From: Ampelomyces quisqualis
Lineage: Eukaryota > Ascomycota > Dothideomycetes > Pleosporales > Phaeosphaeriaceae
DNA: 64,000 nt
Direction: 5' to 3'
Assembly: GCA_018398575.1 (NCBI GenBank)
Contig: JAGTXZ010000003.1
Span: 3,162,001 to 3,226,000, forward strand
Shown here: piece by piece, positions 32,688-45,351 of the stretch
Numbering within the stretch: the stretch's first letter is position 1
How the letters are laid out: each line of letters opens with the position of its first letter
The notes under the pieces: generated by a model
The model's input: only the letters and a program-made list of their open reading frames with translations
What the model was told of the DNA's origin: nothing
Database searches by the model: none
Program-made: the position numbers and the translations under genes

Positions 32688-34145
32688 TTACAAATCCTTC
32701 GCAACCGCCTCCAATGACTCTTTAAAAATTCCACAAGCCTGCTTCATCTCCTCCTCACTGATCGTCAGTGGCGGGATAAACCTTAACACATCAAACACTG
32801 AAGTGCTCAACAGCAACATATCTCTCTTCACACACTCCTGCACAACCTTTGGCGCAATCTGTGGTTGAATCTGTGCATGCATCGCCGCCGAATTCGCGGA
32901 TCCGCGCTGAAGCTCTGTATTGGCGAATTGCACACCAACCATCAATCCACTTCCACGAACATCCTCGATCAAATTCCCCGCTTTCGTCCCTGAAGCTTTC
33001 AAGTCGTGCAAAAAGTCAAAAATCTGCTTGGATCGCGCAGCGACATTGTCCAGAATCTTCTCGTCGCGGAAAGCTTTGATCACAGCAGTCGCAGCCGCAC
33101 AAGCTACCGCATTCCCTCCATATGTGCCGCCCATTGATCCCGGTTTCTGGCGATCCATGAGCTCTTTACGACTTGCGATGCCGGACAATGGGAAGCCATT
33201 AGCAATGCCCTTTGCGAAGATAAGGATGTCGGGCCGCACACCGGATTCTTCCACGAACCACATGTGTCCTGTGCGGCCCATGCCGGATTGTACTTCGTCG
33301 GCGATGAGGAGGATGTTGTGCTCATCGCAGATTTTGCGGAGGCCATGGAGGAAGGCGGGAGGGGCGGGGACGTAGCCACCTTCTCCGAGGACGGGCTCGA
33401 GGATAATGGCTGCGGTGTCGGCCGGGGAAGTTTGTTGTTGCAGTGTGAGCTTCAGTTGAAGTAGGGACTGGTTGACAAGCTCTTCTGTTGGTGTTTCCGG
33501 AGTAGCGCCGCCGAATTGGCTGTAGTATGGGAATGCGGTTGCGAACACACCGCCCATGAATGGCCCGTGACCTTCACCATATATCGTCTTGGAGCGCGTC
33601 ATGGAAGCTGTGGCGTTTGTGCGTCCATGATACGAACCTTGCATGACGATGATATTGGGCTTCTTGGTAGCTGCACGGGACAATTTTACGGCGGCCTCAA
33701 CTGCCTCGGCACCAGAGTTCCACAGAAAGACGGTGTCGAGCGACGGATCCGGGAGTATAGGGATCAATTCCTTGAGAAGAGTAATCTGCGCAGAACTGAA
33801 GCCAATGTTGACCTGGGCATGTGTAATCTTGCTACATTGTGCTGCTGCCGCTGCACTGACTTTGGGATGACAATGGCCCAGATTGACAACGCCGATGCCA
33901 GCTGTGAGGTCCAGCAGCTTGACGCCCTTGTCCGTGGTTATAAAGGTGCCACTGCCTTCCTCGAAGACATGTTTTGTCAGGCGCCCGATGCCCTGTGCAA
34001 TGTGTTGCTCTCCAAAGGCCGCTGCGTCCATATCGGAAGACGTTGGTTGTGTGGAGGAAAAGGAACGTATGGGGACACGAAGGGGACGTGAAAGAGTGGG
34101 CGTGAAGTTCCGCAGAACTGGTAAAGAGTGCCTAAGCAGCATCAT
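32688..34145 (-). CDS. Class III (PLP) aminotransferase, probably mitochondrial
   Basis: Pyridoxal-phosphate enzyme moving an amino group from an omega-amino acid (GABA-like or ornithine-like) to a keto acid. A single exon of 485 aa from ATG 34145. The first 50 residues (LLRHSLPVLRNFTPTLSRPL, VPIRSFSST) are Arg/Ser-rich without acids, a typical mitochondrial presequence. The fold-type I class III motifs are in order: DLTAGIGVVNLGHCHPK, WNSGAEAVEAAVKLSR, GSYHGRT, the Asp that holds the pyridine ring in LLIADEVQSGMGRTG, and the Schiff-base lysine in ILIFAKGIANGFPLSG, then GGTYGGNAVACAAA. It is closest in pattern to bacterial-type 4-aminobutyrate aminotransferases rather than the classical fungal GABA transaminase. 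Substrate is not certain. Confidence 0.88.
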   Translation of the reverse strand: MMLLRHSLPVLRNFTPTLSRPLRVPIRSFSSTQPTSSDMDAAAFGEQHIAQGIGRLTKHVFEEGSGTFITTDKGVKLLDLTAGIGVVNLGHCHPKVSAAAAAQCSKITHAQVNIGFSSAQITLLKELIPILPDPSLDTVFLWNSGAEAVEAAVKLSRAATKKPNIIVMQGSYHGRTNATASMTRSKTIYGEGHGPFMGGVFATAFPYYSQFGGATPETPTEELVNQSLLQLKLTLQQQTSPADTAAIILEPVLGEGGYVPAPPAFLHGLRKICDEHNILLIADEVQSGMGRTGHMWFVEESGVRPDILIFAKGIANGFPLSGIASRKELMDRQKPGSMGGTYGGNAVACAAATAVIKAFRDEKILDNVAARSKQIFDFLHDLKASGTKAGNLIEDVRGSGLMVGVQFANTELQRGSANSAAMHAQIQPQIAPKVVQECVKRDMLLLSTSVFDVLRFIPPLTISEEEMKQACGIFKESLEAVAKDL

Positions 34146-34340
34146 GGTGGTTATATAGTGCAATGGTTGTGGAGTAGTGAAAGTAGTTGCATTGGGACTA
34201 TCGGGCGGCTTGACACGGCCTGACGTAGGACTGGCCTCTAGGTATCTCCGATCATAAACGCCGTACGCGCGCTGCACCATACCGGTAATTGTCGTAATCT
34301 AGCACTTCTTCGACAGCAAAATTCAATTATTTTCCAAGCC

Positions 34341-34889
34341 TCATACATCCACAGACGATAACTTCCATCCCTGCTCCGTCACCACAAGCTGTACTGTAAC
34401 CTCCTTTCCCCGGTTCCCCGCTTCTCTCTCCGAGTTGGAAGTCCCGACGTTGTCCATGCGCTGCAGAGTTCCATCGTCCAGGCCGTGAAGCAAGACCGAA
34501 GATGCTGAGGACTTGAAGTAGTGAATCAGAGGGGCTGACTCCCGACTCGCCTACTGCTTTCGAAGCTGCAATTGACTTACAAAGTGAAGAAAATGAAAAG
34601 TAAACTCCACGACTGTCACCGCGTACGCTAGCCATGCCCACTTGACTTGAATACAACTCGTCCGCTCTCTCATGATCCCAGTCGCAGCTACACTAAAACC
34701 CTTCTCTCCAGCCTGTCGTATGTATGCCATTAGAGTGTCCGTCATGCTACGCACGAGACCTTGCACATCCTCGAGGGTTCCATTGGCAGATCCAGCATGC
34801 CATAGAGCGGTCATCGCCTCTTGGCCATTGCATTCTGGATATCTATACATCCAAGTATAGCAAAATGGCACGTGTAAAATATTCACCAT
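34341..34889 (-). pseudogene. 3' remnant of a fungal DUF3176-type membrane-protein gene
   Basis: Two exons of what looks like only the C-terminal end of a large fungal membrane protein. The first (about 34578-34889) has TLEDVQGLVRSMTDTLMAYI, then RTSCIQVKWAWLAYAVTVVE leading into a hydrophobic helix. After a GTAAGT/CAG intron, the second encodes SSASSVLLHGLDDGT and ends WKLSSVDV-stop at 34341-34343. This arrangement (last membrane helix, then an SSVLxLLFHGL-like tail) is characteristic of DUF3176 proteins, which normally have several hundred more residues and further membrane helices upstream. Nothing of that is found between 34890 and the end of the next gene at 35104. I therefore read it as a truncated relic; a short expressed protein cannot be excluded. 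Confidence 0.6.
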
Positions 34890-35103
34890 AAATCCGAGTC
34901 CGATAAGTTGTCATTGGGTGAACAGTCTTGATTGTAATCCAAGGCAAATCTCTGCAACAAGCGAGGAATCCTTGGCTGTATAATGCAAATTATTTTGACT
35001 TCAGTTACAGCGGGAGATTGGACTACATGTCAGCTGTTGCTGTCGTTTCTTCTTATGTTATGCCTTCGGTCTGCTTTTTCATTGAGAGCTGCGTAGATTC
35101 CAC

Positions 35104-36784
35104 CTAATGATGTATCACATCGACTAGACTGGGTTTGCGGCTGAACAGCTTGTCCACGTCCGCATGTAACGCTGGTGCGAGACCGCTTTCTTCTCGCAAC
35201 CTCGCAAAGTTCTTCTCGGCCTCCCAGTTCCAGATACTCTCTGAAGCAAAGAGCAGATCGATCTCCTCCAACGTGCGCTGGTTCGTCTCTGGGTAGAGTG
35301 CCCAGACCATGGGAATGGTGATCGCGTTACAAGCGGCGAATATGTAGAGCGTTTTCTCCCCAATCTTATCAAACATGATTGGACAAAGGAGTGTAAGCCA
35401 GCCATTGCCGATCGACCAGCCTACCACACCCCATGCATTGCCTTTCGCACGAACTTCAAGACTGAATATCTCCGCGGGATATAGCCAAGGCACAGTGAGC
35501 CATGTAGCACCAAAGACAAATGTGAACAAAAAGACCATCGCAACAGCCGCGTTTCCGTAACCCGATGCTTTGCTAGCGTCGCCATTTTGCGTAGCTTGCT
35601 GGCCAAGGTACGAGAAGGCGCCAGCCAGAGCCATCGCAATACCCTGGCCAACAGATCCCCAATAGCAGGTCCAGCGTCTTCCGATTCTGTCGAGCGTGAA
35701 TACACAGATGAGCGTGGAAAACATGTAGAAAATGTTATTCAGTCCGGCGATCCACTGACGTTTGCTTGGACTCATGCCGGCGATGCCAAAGATTGTCGTT
35801 GCATAGACAGTGACTCCTGCAATCCCGATCCATTCCTGCATAATCTGAAGCCAGATGACTAGCTGTACACGCCTGCCAGTATGTAGCTTCCCTGAGCCTT
35901 TTCCAAAGAGCATGTGTAAGTAAGATTGCTGAGCGAGTTCGTTACGTTCCAGCTCATACGAGGTTACGATTTCGTGGAACTCAGTCTCTGCTCTGACCTT
36001 GTCTTCGCCGGTATCACCACGGAGTCGCCCTAGAATATATCTAGCCTCGTCGGTTCGCCCCATCTTCACAAGCCATCGAGGTGATTCCGGATGCAGCAAG
36101 ACGCCGGCCATTAGAATCAAGAGCATGGGGATCTGGAAGGCAACGGGGAATCGCCAGATAAATGAAGACGTGCCGTCTCCATAGAATGAGCAGCCGTACT
36201 CGAGCCAGTAGGCGATGACCACACCGAGGATGTTCAGGGTGAATTCAATGGCAATGAATTGACCACGCGATTTGTGCTCCGCGGTTTCGGTAGCCCAGAC
36301 GGGAATAATGGCGTTGAGAATACCGGTGCCCCAGCCATTGATCAATCGCGCACAGATCATCCATTCTGCATTCATGGCGGAGCATTGCAGTGACGCTCCA
36401 ACAACTGCAACGGCCGCTCCGATGAAGATGGTTTTGATACGTCCATACCGATCGCCGATGGATCCTCCTGCGAGACACCCGACCAATGTCCCGAGATAGT
36501 AGACGGAAACGATTCCTCCTTGAAGCAGAGTATCGTCCACAACGACACCGCCATCGGGGCCTTTATGTCCGAAGCCCATAAGGGTATAGTAGTCATATGC
36601 TGTATTCACACCACCCATCATCCCTTGGTCGTAACCAAAGAAGAGGATCGATAAACCAGCCATGCAGTTGATGCTGTTTCTCCGTCAGCTGGTTCTGCGA
36701 ATGCCATAATCACAGTACGCACGCTATGAGAAGGCTACGCTTCTCAAGGCGATGCACGACATTGAGCCTGTGAATCTTGTCCAT
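35104..36784 (-). CDS. MFS sugar transporter (hexose/monosaccharide family)
   Basis: Plasma-membrane proton-coupled or facilitative sugar carrier. Exon 1 36723-36784 (MDKIHRLNVVHRLEKRSLLI), a 49-bp intron (36674-36722) and exon 2 35104-36673 give 543 aa with 12 predicted membrane helices. Sugar-porter signatures are all present: GYDQGMMGGV in helix 1, GDRYGRIK between helices 2 and 3, PESPRWLVKMGR after helix 6, LDRIGRRWT between helices 8 and 9, and PETNQRTLEEID after helix 12. The C-terminal tail (FSRKPSLVDVIHH) is short and charged. Substrate cannot be read from these motifs. It shares orientation with the remnant downstream, but the gap makes a joint role unlikely. Confidence 0.92.
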
Positions 36785-37840
36785 TGTGGGCTACAGCAGA
36801 CTCGAGCACGGTTGTAAGCATAGAATATGAAAAGCAAGAAGTCAAGATAGATAGCCACCTTGCGCAGTACCAGCGGACGAAAAAAATGAGGGCAAGCCAC
36901 TATTTATTCCTCTTAGCTCTTACGTAGCATGCCCGAAGTTTGAGGGGAGCAGCTGCATGAGGGGGCCAACCCATCGAGTGGAGTCCCATGGGGTACCGAT
37001 GTCACCTCCGCATGGTACCTACCGCCAACGGCTTCACGAGACGGCATAAAATCCAGCACCCAGCACGCCTCACCCCATGGACTTCACTTGCGTGCCAACG
37101 CTGTTTAAAATCATCGAAAAAGCCACGAATAACCTTGACAGTGGGCAGCATTTCCCATCGCGGTTAGCCGTCGAGTGCGTCGACGTCATTGGCCCCAATT
37201 ATCCGGAGCCTTCGACTAGGCTACCCATTATTGTACAATGTAAGGTAAGTTTCTCGAGATCACGCGACTTGGGACCATTCGTTTCGCGTCTCGTCATAGC
37301 AGTAAGTCTGTGGAACGAAATTTGCTCCAGAACGAAGTCGCGAAGGTTTACTCGGTAGATAAAAGAGTATGGCCGGACATCTCATATCCCAGGTTAGTTT
37401 TTGCGCTTAACGTTACGCAACCATGGTGTCAAGTCCGGTCGATACAGTTGCATTTCTGCTTCTCAAGACGGTGTATCTTGTGCCGAGCTTGCTTAAGTGC
37501 TTTCGGTTGATGTCTTTGCCTGGACGGGAAATCTTGGAATGCTTGAAGCTAGCTCTCGCGACTCAGGTGTACTCAATAGTTCGCACAGAACGAATCAAAG
37601 CTTCGACGAGTATTTGTAACAGCCAATGTGATTATTCGTTCCGTTACAACGTCTTGACAGGTTAGAGACTAACAGTTTTGCTATGAAAGTTCTGGATCTT
37701 ATCTGTCCGGTACCAGAATCGGCGTCACGCTTCTGACTTCAAAGCTAGGCTTTATATCCGAATGGCACATGTGCGGGAGCTGCCGCGAATGGAGCTCCGC
37801 TTCATGGATACAATAGTTACCCTATGAGCACTTGAAAATT
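36785..37840. other. Intergenic region upstream of the sugar transporter
   Basis: About 1 kb containing the sugar-transporter promoter and the tail side of the glucosyltransferase pseudogene. No gene or repeat recognised; short frames at 37077-37665 have no domain. Confidence 0.45.
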
Positions 37841-40045
37841 TTATTTACAGCCTGTATGAGTTTGGAGCTCATGAGGTAGCATAGTGTTGCTAGGTCCTAG
37901 TAGCCGAGCATGGAGATGGTAAACGGCGTGTTGGGCGCGGAGTGTAGGCTCACGGAGGCATCGTGGTGATGAGATATGCTGTTTAAGCGCATCATTCAGT
38001 AGCATGGTTCCCCATGGACAACCAGCTAATCCTCTGTGTGCTGCAACCTTTTCCATCAAGTGATCCTCCCCATCTGCTCTTTTTTTTGTGGCTTTCTCCA
38101 TATCGTGTACTGCTTGCCGAAGTCGTATTAGATATAGTTCAGCTTGTAGGGTAGTGAGACGATGCTTTGAAAGCGCCCGCTCGATACCCTTCAAAGTGTA
38201 TCCTAGCAGACCCCAAATAGCTGGCGACTAGTAAGCTTGATTTCCCCACGAACTGGACTTGTTGGATACCCACCAGCCATTGAATGACAGCCGAAACCCC
38301 AGAAACCTCTCCCAATGCCTTTTGGAAAGCCTAGTGGCCCCTCAATCTTCGCGCCAAGATATGATGTTTTATCAGACCGCTGAAAGCATCATATAGGCCT
38401 AGTACAAGCTCCTAAAGTAACATGTCAACAATCCGCACTGATTCTGCATGGGAGCAAGCTACGAACCTTCCCAGCAACAACCATTCCGCTACGCAGACCA
38501 ACAACCTCATCACGTCGACGATGTACTTCATCAGTAATTAGGTAAGAGGGCATGTTGCGGAACCCGTTGGCCACATTGTAGAAAAACGCCACGGGTGCTG
38601 ATTGCGGGTATCAGCTAAAAGTGGCGATGGGATCTCTCAGGCACTCACTGTTCATTGCTGTCCTCGTCAAGTCCATGGCGTAATGTGCCGTCGCGCTGGT
38701 GACCTCGTGGGCGCGTCCTCGCTCAGCTCTCTTTGTAGCGATATGAGCAGAATATTTCTCCTCTCCTCGCAAATAAGGTGTCTTGGAGATTGCCTTGGTA
38801 TGTTTTGTTCGCCATTCCTATCGCCAACTTCTCAAGTTGAGGTGGACTTAACTTCTTTTCCTTATCAGGACCATCTACCACATTCGATTCAGAGACCTTC
38901 TCGGCCAGTATCGTTTGAGCTGTCGGGGCGGACCGATTCTTGAGTCGCTCCGAGTAGTTTGATGTATTCGTTGCGACCGTGGAGAAGAATCCTGCCACAG
39001 CAGCTACGGCACCGACGAGTGGGAATTCTGCACCTTCATGCATGTCTGGTATGGTCAGTAAGTAAGCCATCCCAGTACCAACGGCGGAGTACTTACACTA
39101 ATGTCTGTGACGAAGTTTTAGAATGATTAGTCGACGTCGACCTTCAGGAACGGTCTCCTGGAGAAACTTACAATCGTAATTGTTTTGGATATGTCATCTT
39201 CTGCTCAGATAGCACAGACGCTGCAAGGCCACTAAGGTGTGTCCCAGTCTCTTTATCTTCCCAGACTGCCAGACGATCGGGACAGACGTCGCACCTCATG
39301 TCATCCAGACGTAGTGATTGCTCGAAACCACGCACGGTTTCTGCAGCTCCATCTTCTTCCGCGATACGCGATGCCATCTCTTTTACAGCTACGCCAACCT
39401 CTTCTGTCAGCGCAAACTTGATGCTTGCAGCCAAACTTTCTGCTGTCATCTGCTTGAAAGGGACAGGCCTTGGCCCTGCCCCAGCCTTTGCAATCATTTG
39501 TCCCCAGAATAGTCGGTCACCAAGAAAAAAATGGTACAACAACAGTGGGCTTACCGAGCGCTATTCCTGCGGCTGTGGTACCTGCACCCCCATTGTGGAC
39601 TACACATGAAACACGCTGGAAGAGCCAATCCTTAAACATGGCCAAGCCTGGTGAAAGTTGTTAGTGTACCGCCCATTGGATCTTCCACATCGGCTCTATG
39701 AATCTAGACTCATCCCTGCCATATCATCAACTCCATGATCGCAAAACTTAGGTAGTTGGCTGTGGACTTATCGACGCCCCCATACTCCATCGCAGCCAGT
39801 GGGTGATGGAAACTCCTTGTCGGCGACCATGGCATAGTAAAGACGATGTGTAGCGGTATACCCAGCTTCTCCGCGCAAAGCATGTGGCCCATGGACGGGG
39901 AGTTGGCAATTATAACGTCCGCCATGAATGGATCGTCGGTAGCATCCACATTGATTGCTGTTTTCTTCGGACCCATTCCTTCACCGGCTTCTATACCGCT
40001 TCGCCATGTACCTTCAAACATGGTCGCGATCTCGTATACGTGTTC
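37841..40045 (-). pseudogene. UDP-glucose:sterol glucosyltransferase-like pseudogene
   Basis: Fragments in the right order of a fungal sterol/lipid glucosyltransferase. About 39710-40045 gives YEIATMFEGTWRSGIEAGEG to MELMIWQG-stop. 39160-39650 gives the donor-binding end (DWLFQRVSCVVHNGGAGTTA, LFWGQMIAKAGAGPRPVPFK, RCDVCPDRLAVWEDKETG). 38720-38930 gives KLSPPQLEKLAIGMA, then FYNVANGFRNMPSYLI, and 37841-38220 gives GYTLKGIERALSKHRLTTLQ. Three defects are visible. The N-terminal domain is missing beyond 40045, only about 77 bp from the end of DNA2. The 130-150 residues normally between MMTWQG-like and DWLFQ-like motifs are absent in the 60 bases available. A frameshift separates YDAFSGL from YLGAKIEGPLGFPKG near 38360. 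It is not likely to encode an active enzyme. Confidence 0.8.
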
Positions 40046-40121
40046 AAAAACCAGTAATATCCTACGACTATCCTACGACAAACCAACCGTTGAGGATATC
40101 CCACCACCTCATCTTCCAACC

Positions 40122-43100
40122 CTACACAGCCCCATGATAAACGTCCCTTAACACCGGCCGTCCCTCTAACACGCCTCTCTTCCCCGCGCTGACCACTTTG
40201 CCCGGAATCTTCCTGCCCCGGTCCCCGCTAGTCTTCTTCGGCGACCAAGTATTACCAGTCCCCTCACCCAGAACTTTCCGTTTCTTGGACGGACTAGCCT
40301 CCGCGGTGGGATGCTTCCTGTTCGTAGTAGAGGAAGAAAACATTGGCTTCGAAGGCGATTTACACGTCTGCGTGACCGCTTCGTCGAATACATGACTATC
40401 TACGGCGTCGGGAGCGAGGTCGTGCACCCATTGTTTCTCACGACATAGAGCGACCATGTCACGTAGGAGTTCGTTACTTGAGAGTGTTTTTTCGCTGCCT
40501 AGGATGATGAGTTTTGAGCGCGCGCGGGTGAGCGCTACGTTGACTCGTCTTCGATCTTTGAGCAAGTCGCCAACAATACCATTATCGTTGCTGCGGACAC
40601 AAGACACGATGACTACTTCTTTGTCACGGCCCTGGAATTTGTCGGCGGTGTGGAGCTCGACGCCGGCGCAGGGTGTGCTGATCGCTGGGGCGGCGAGTTC
40701 GGTGGATTGGGTTTGCGTGTGGGCGGAGGAGAGGCTGGTGCGGAGGAGAGCGAGCTGGGAGCGGTAGAATGCGATGATGCCGATTTCGTTGGCGGAAATG
40801 CCGAGGCTGAGGAGGGAGAGTGTTAATTGGGTGACGAGGCGGGCTTCGAGGGTATTTGTGATGCGCGAGCCGGATTGGGATTCCAAGCTCTGGGAGATGA
40901 GGTCTGTGTTGATAAAGACCACTGGCGAGTCTGGCGAGAGGGAGCGAGATAGCCAACAAGTGGAGGACCCCGGGCTGGCGCATAATTGTTCCGGGTCTGC
41001 TCGGGCGGAATGTGAGTGGTGGTACGAGTGGAGACCAGTAGGCTTCGAAAGTGCTAGTTTGCGCGAGGCTACACTCGGTGTGCCACATTTGAGACGACCG
41101 GAGTAGATGAAGGTGTTCGAGAGAAGCATAACATCAGCACACATGCGGTACTGATGCTCCAGGCTGACGACGGCCTGCGGATGTGCCTCGCAGAGTAGCT
41201 TGAATAGCGACACGTCAAGTCCGCTTTCCATAGCCTCCTTGTTTTGCACCAATGGTGGCAGCTGGTAATGATCGCCCACCAAGATGAATTTCGTTGCCAT
41301 GCGGATGGGGCCGAGACAGACGGGTAATGTGATCTGCGATGCTTCGTCGACGATGCAATAGTCGAATATCCTACGACTAAACAGCGGGTGATTGATCGTC
41401 AAGCACGTAGTGGCAACAACAGGTGGCTCCATCCAGGACTGTTCGAGCGCTTCGAGACTGTCCTTTGGTTCTGCAGCCAATGTTGCAAATTCTCGCACTT
41501 CTGGGTGGATCTTCGCGGACGCACCCAGGCGTAGAATTCCAATCTCGTCCTTGCGAATCTTGAGAAGAATGTTGTCTACAGCAGTGTGCGTGTAGGAGGT
41601 CAACAGAACGCTCTTGCCTTTCGCTACGAGGGTGCGTATGATGTGGGCGATTGTAGTCGTCTTGCCGGTGCCGGGCATACCTAGGACAAGAGCATAGTCC
41701 TTGGCACACATGACTTTGGAAATGGCAGCCTTCTGATCCGAGTTCATAGACACCTGCGATGCTGCTGGTAAATTCCCTTCTTCAGTAGCAGGTCCAAAGA
41801 CAGGCGCGCGGTTGTCCACGATAAGCTCACGCAAGTCTCGAGCCTTGTAGACGCTGTTGTCCATGATCTGGATGAGATTGTTGCGAGCTGCGGCCATGCC
41901 ATTACTGAACTCGTCCTTGTCCAGTCGATAGAGCACCGGTTCCTCATCGGCTTCGTGTTGTTGCACAGGTTCACCCTCTCTGCCGACTTCCATGATGCCA
42001 GCAAAGGTTTGGTTATTTTGCTCATTGAAACCAGGAAGCTTAGTGCGCGAGTTGTGCAACCTTCTGTCGACGGCCACGGTGATGCGGCGCTTCCGGACAT
42101 TCGTCACGTATCCGTTCGCGAGAGCAAAATGACCTTGCTCATCAGATACGACTACGGGCTCTCCAGTGATAAGCTGTGACTCGGTGAAGGAGAAGCCAGG
42201 TTTCGGTTGCTGTTTTATAAAGGTGTAGCAATAGCGATTGATCTTTTGGCCGTTCTTCTCTTCACGTCCGGATCCTGGCTCAAGGACAACATTTGAAAAA
42301 CATCGGCCCAGCTTCTCACGCTCAGTGCTAAGCATGGTCCAAAGCTCTCGCCGGAACTTCATCATGTCAGTTTCTTCTTTGGTCAGAAGTGTGTCCCACT
42401 TCTTCATAAAGTCTTGATGAGATGGCTTCAATGGTTTGACCAGTTCATCGTACCGCTCCTTGGCTTTCTTATTGAGCTGCTCGCCTTTGCCTCCTTCTAC
42501 CAGATTGTCATAAAGAAAGCATGGCTCCTGGGCGTAGCACTTTTGGCACTTGAAGTCCTCCTTGAGAATCGGTGGAAGCTCGATTCGATCGCGGACGTAG
42601 CATGCCAACTCGTTTCGTTTTATGATCATGTGAATGACATCGTTGCGGATGGCAGGTATGCGACTGATGTCTGATGTTTCCAGATAGTACAAAACACCAT
42701 ATGCAATGTCAACATCTAACTGAGTCAGTACAATCTCATCACATGTGAGATAGAGACTTACCATATCGGTTGGACAATAACAAATTATATAAAGCCGTCT
42801 GTGCAACATGTGCAGCGTTCGATGAGTTCTTGCCCGTCTTGACTTCGAAAGGGACAGTCAAAGTCCGTTCACCTTGGTCGTCTTGCATAGTAACCTGCAC
42901 AGTTGCATCGATATTGCCTTTCAGACCATACATTGGCGACCAGACATGTTCCTCAACGTCAAGAAGTTTGTTGATACTCATGATCGACTGTCGCCCGTTT
43001 CGCTCGCGCACAATGGCGTCTGCTTGGGGTTCTACACGGACAAAGACCTCGGCCCAAGCTTGCAACTCAGGCAATTTACTGCTGAGGTGCTCTTTGACAG

Positions 43101-45351
43101 CTTCGCATGTAGAGTCGATCTCCAGAATAGTCTCAAACTTGGTTGGCAGGATCTTGTCGATGGTTTCAAGTAGGAACTCAGAGTCCCACCTGTTGACTTT
43201 CAAGGCCTCCTGAAACAGCTCGTGGAGAAGGGTACCATATAGCATGGGCGGGTTGGCCTTGCTGGTCGCTTTGACGCGATCTTGAAGTACTGCTCGGCGA
43301 AGACAACCAAAGGAGTCGGCAACCACGGTCGCGGAAATGAGATGATCCGGATGCAAGATCAGCATATTTTGGTGATCGTCGACAATGCATTGTCCGGTAG
43401 ACGAAAAATGTCCAATGATGTGGACAAACGAGCCTGGTGTGCAGGGCGTATCGAGCCACGCCTGTCGGAGTGTGATGGCTTTGAACAGCTTCGTCTTTTC
43501 TTCCTCAACTAAGAGGACCTATGCAGTGCTTAGCTATGAGATGCAACCAAGATAAAATAACTACCTTTTCAGACATGACGTGACCACGATCCGTCGCGTA
43601 AGAGCCTTCATCTACTCTCTTTATCAGATAACGCTGGATGGCTCTACCGTCCTGCTGACTCTTCAAGATTTAGCATTGCTTCCTTATCATGGAAATGTGG
43701 ACGTTCTACGTACAGCGTTCGCCGAGGGCTGGGTTGCCGCTACTTCAGCCGCAGCAAAAACATCAACGTCTATCTCATCCCCAAATTCGTCATCCTCTTC
43801 ATCATCATCCGCCAGGTCAATCGTTGGCGTCATGGGCGCCAACGGCCTTGCGGCGGTAGCTTTCCTGCTCTCCCCTGCTGTCATAACAGCCTGCTGGGAC
43901 GGTGACAGGATTGGTCTTGTGTCGTACAGAGATGCAACCTGCTCCAAATCTGCAGCAAATCCATCCTCGTCTTCGTCCATTCCAAATTCATCGTCGCTAT
44001 CTGCTTCGTGTGGTTGGGCTACTGCACAAGACTGTTCTTGCTGCGGGGGCCGTATCGGTTCGGTAGGTATGGTGGTATAGCTTGTGTTTTGTATCGCTTG
44101 CATCGGCTCCTCGGTTGTTTGTGGGGTTGTGTCCAAAGCGTCCACCATGTCATCGAAGTCATCGTCACCAAAGTCGTCTGAAGAGCCGGTACATTTCTCA
44201 GATTCCGGCTCGTCGATATGCTCATGCTCCTCCACAGACTTTTCGTCTCTTTGCATGTTTTCCAAGTTTCCTTTGACTTGTTCCTGCGGGCGCCGCGGCA
44301 GAGGCGACCCGGATGACCTGACATGGCGATCTTCCGTGTCCGGAAGTGGAGATGAGCTTGAGGGTTGTTGTGAGGATATCCTTGGCTGGGACTTTGAGAC
44401 ACACTCCTTCATCCGCTGCACCATACTCGCGATGTTCGATTTTGCTGGAGGACCAAGCATCATCCCGTCTGAACTCGGGGCGCCGGCAAAGACGTCTTCG
44501 TTGTGCTCAGTCTCGGCCTGGAACACGCCATGAGTCCGTCTCCGCTTCCTGGTCGAGGCAGGAAACTCGTGACCACAGCTAGCCCACCGTCGCAGTCCGC
44601 TGATACTGCCTGCAGCGAGAGTGGACCGTGGCGAGGATTCGTTGATCAAGTGAGCGAATGCCACACTTTTATTCGCACTTGGCGTTCCTTTGTTGCTGGT
44701 GTACCGGCTCCACATGTCGAGAGCCGGGTCCGCCTGGGGTGTTGTGAGGTCTTTCTTGGCAGCGTCCGAGGAGTCATCTTCCTGTGACGGCGCAACGGGC
44801 GAAGAGCTCCGAGCGCGTTTCCTGTTGTTCCGTGGCAGTGGGGTGTTGATTGGTTGCGAGCCTCGCCACACCAGCTGCTCTTCGGGCGAGACGACGGGCT
44901 GGGGCGCGTGTCTGGAGGAATCGTCGATGTTGCCGACCAGGTCTGCCAGTGGGCGTCTCTTCATGGCCGGCGTAGACGGAGGCGGACAGCTCTTGGATGT
45001 CGCCGGCTTCGGCGCAGCACCAGCCTTGGCGGCATCCCGGACCGCGCGCAGTGCCCTCGACGTTCCTCCGGCCGGAGCAGTCTTGGGAGGCGCGGCCGCC
45101 TGGTTCTCTTTTTCCGCGCCGCGGTCGCAGCGAGTTTCGAGCGTGGGCGCGCCCTCGATGAACTGGAAAGCCTTGAGCCTGGTGCGGGTCTGGGTTGACG
45201 GCATGATGGGCGGGCCGGTCACAACGCGTCTGGCGGGAGGGGCAGCGCTGTTATGGCGGTGGGGGAAAGGTGGCGGTGCGTTGCGTGGGCGCCATTGGCC
45301 TCTAAGCTGCTTCGGGTCCTGGTCGAAGAAGGACTGCTGGCGGGATGACAT
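40122..45351 (-). CDS. DNA2: DNA replication helicase/nuclease Dna2
   Basis: Nuclear enzyme that trims long Okazaki-fragment flaps, resects double-strand breaks and rescues stalled forks. Exons 43714-45351, 43565-43651, 42762-43518 and 40122-42715 join in frame to 1691 aa. The first about 550 residues are disordered, with acidic patches (DDFGDDDFDDMVD). The nuclease domain follows: TPCTPGSFVHIIG, DSFGCLRRAVLQDRV, LYGTLLHELFQEAL and the catalytic VPFEVKTGK. The iron-sulfur cluster cysteines are FGCLRR plus the CQKCYAQEPC triplet. The superfamily-1 helicase has Walker A GMPGTGKTTT, Walker B as DEASQITLP, QYRM (LEHQYRMCAD) and DKFQGRDKEVVIVSCVRSN. The C-terminus is a short basic tail with SPSKKRKVLGEG. 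Introns have GTACGT, GTAGTT and GTAAGT donors. It is head-to-head with a mitochondrial carrier. Confidence 0.94.

Noticed and set aside
31887..34222. 14-bp match CTTGACACGGCCTG at 31887 and 34209
   Set aside because: Only two copies with unrelated flanks; not enough to call a repeat.
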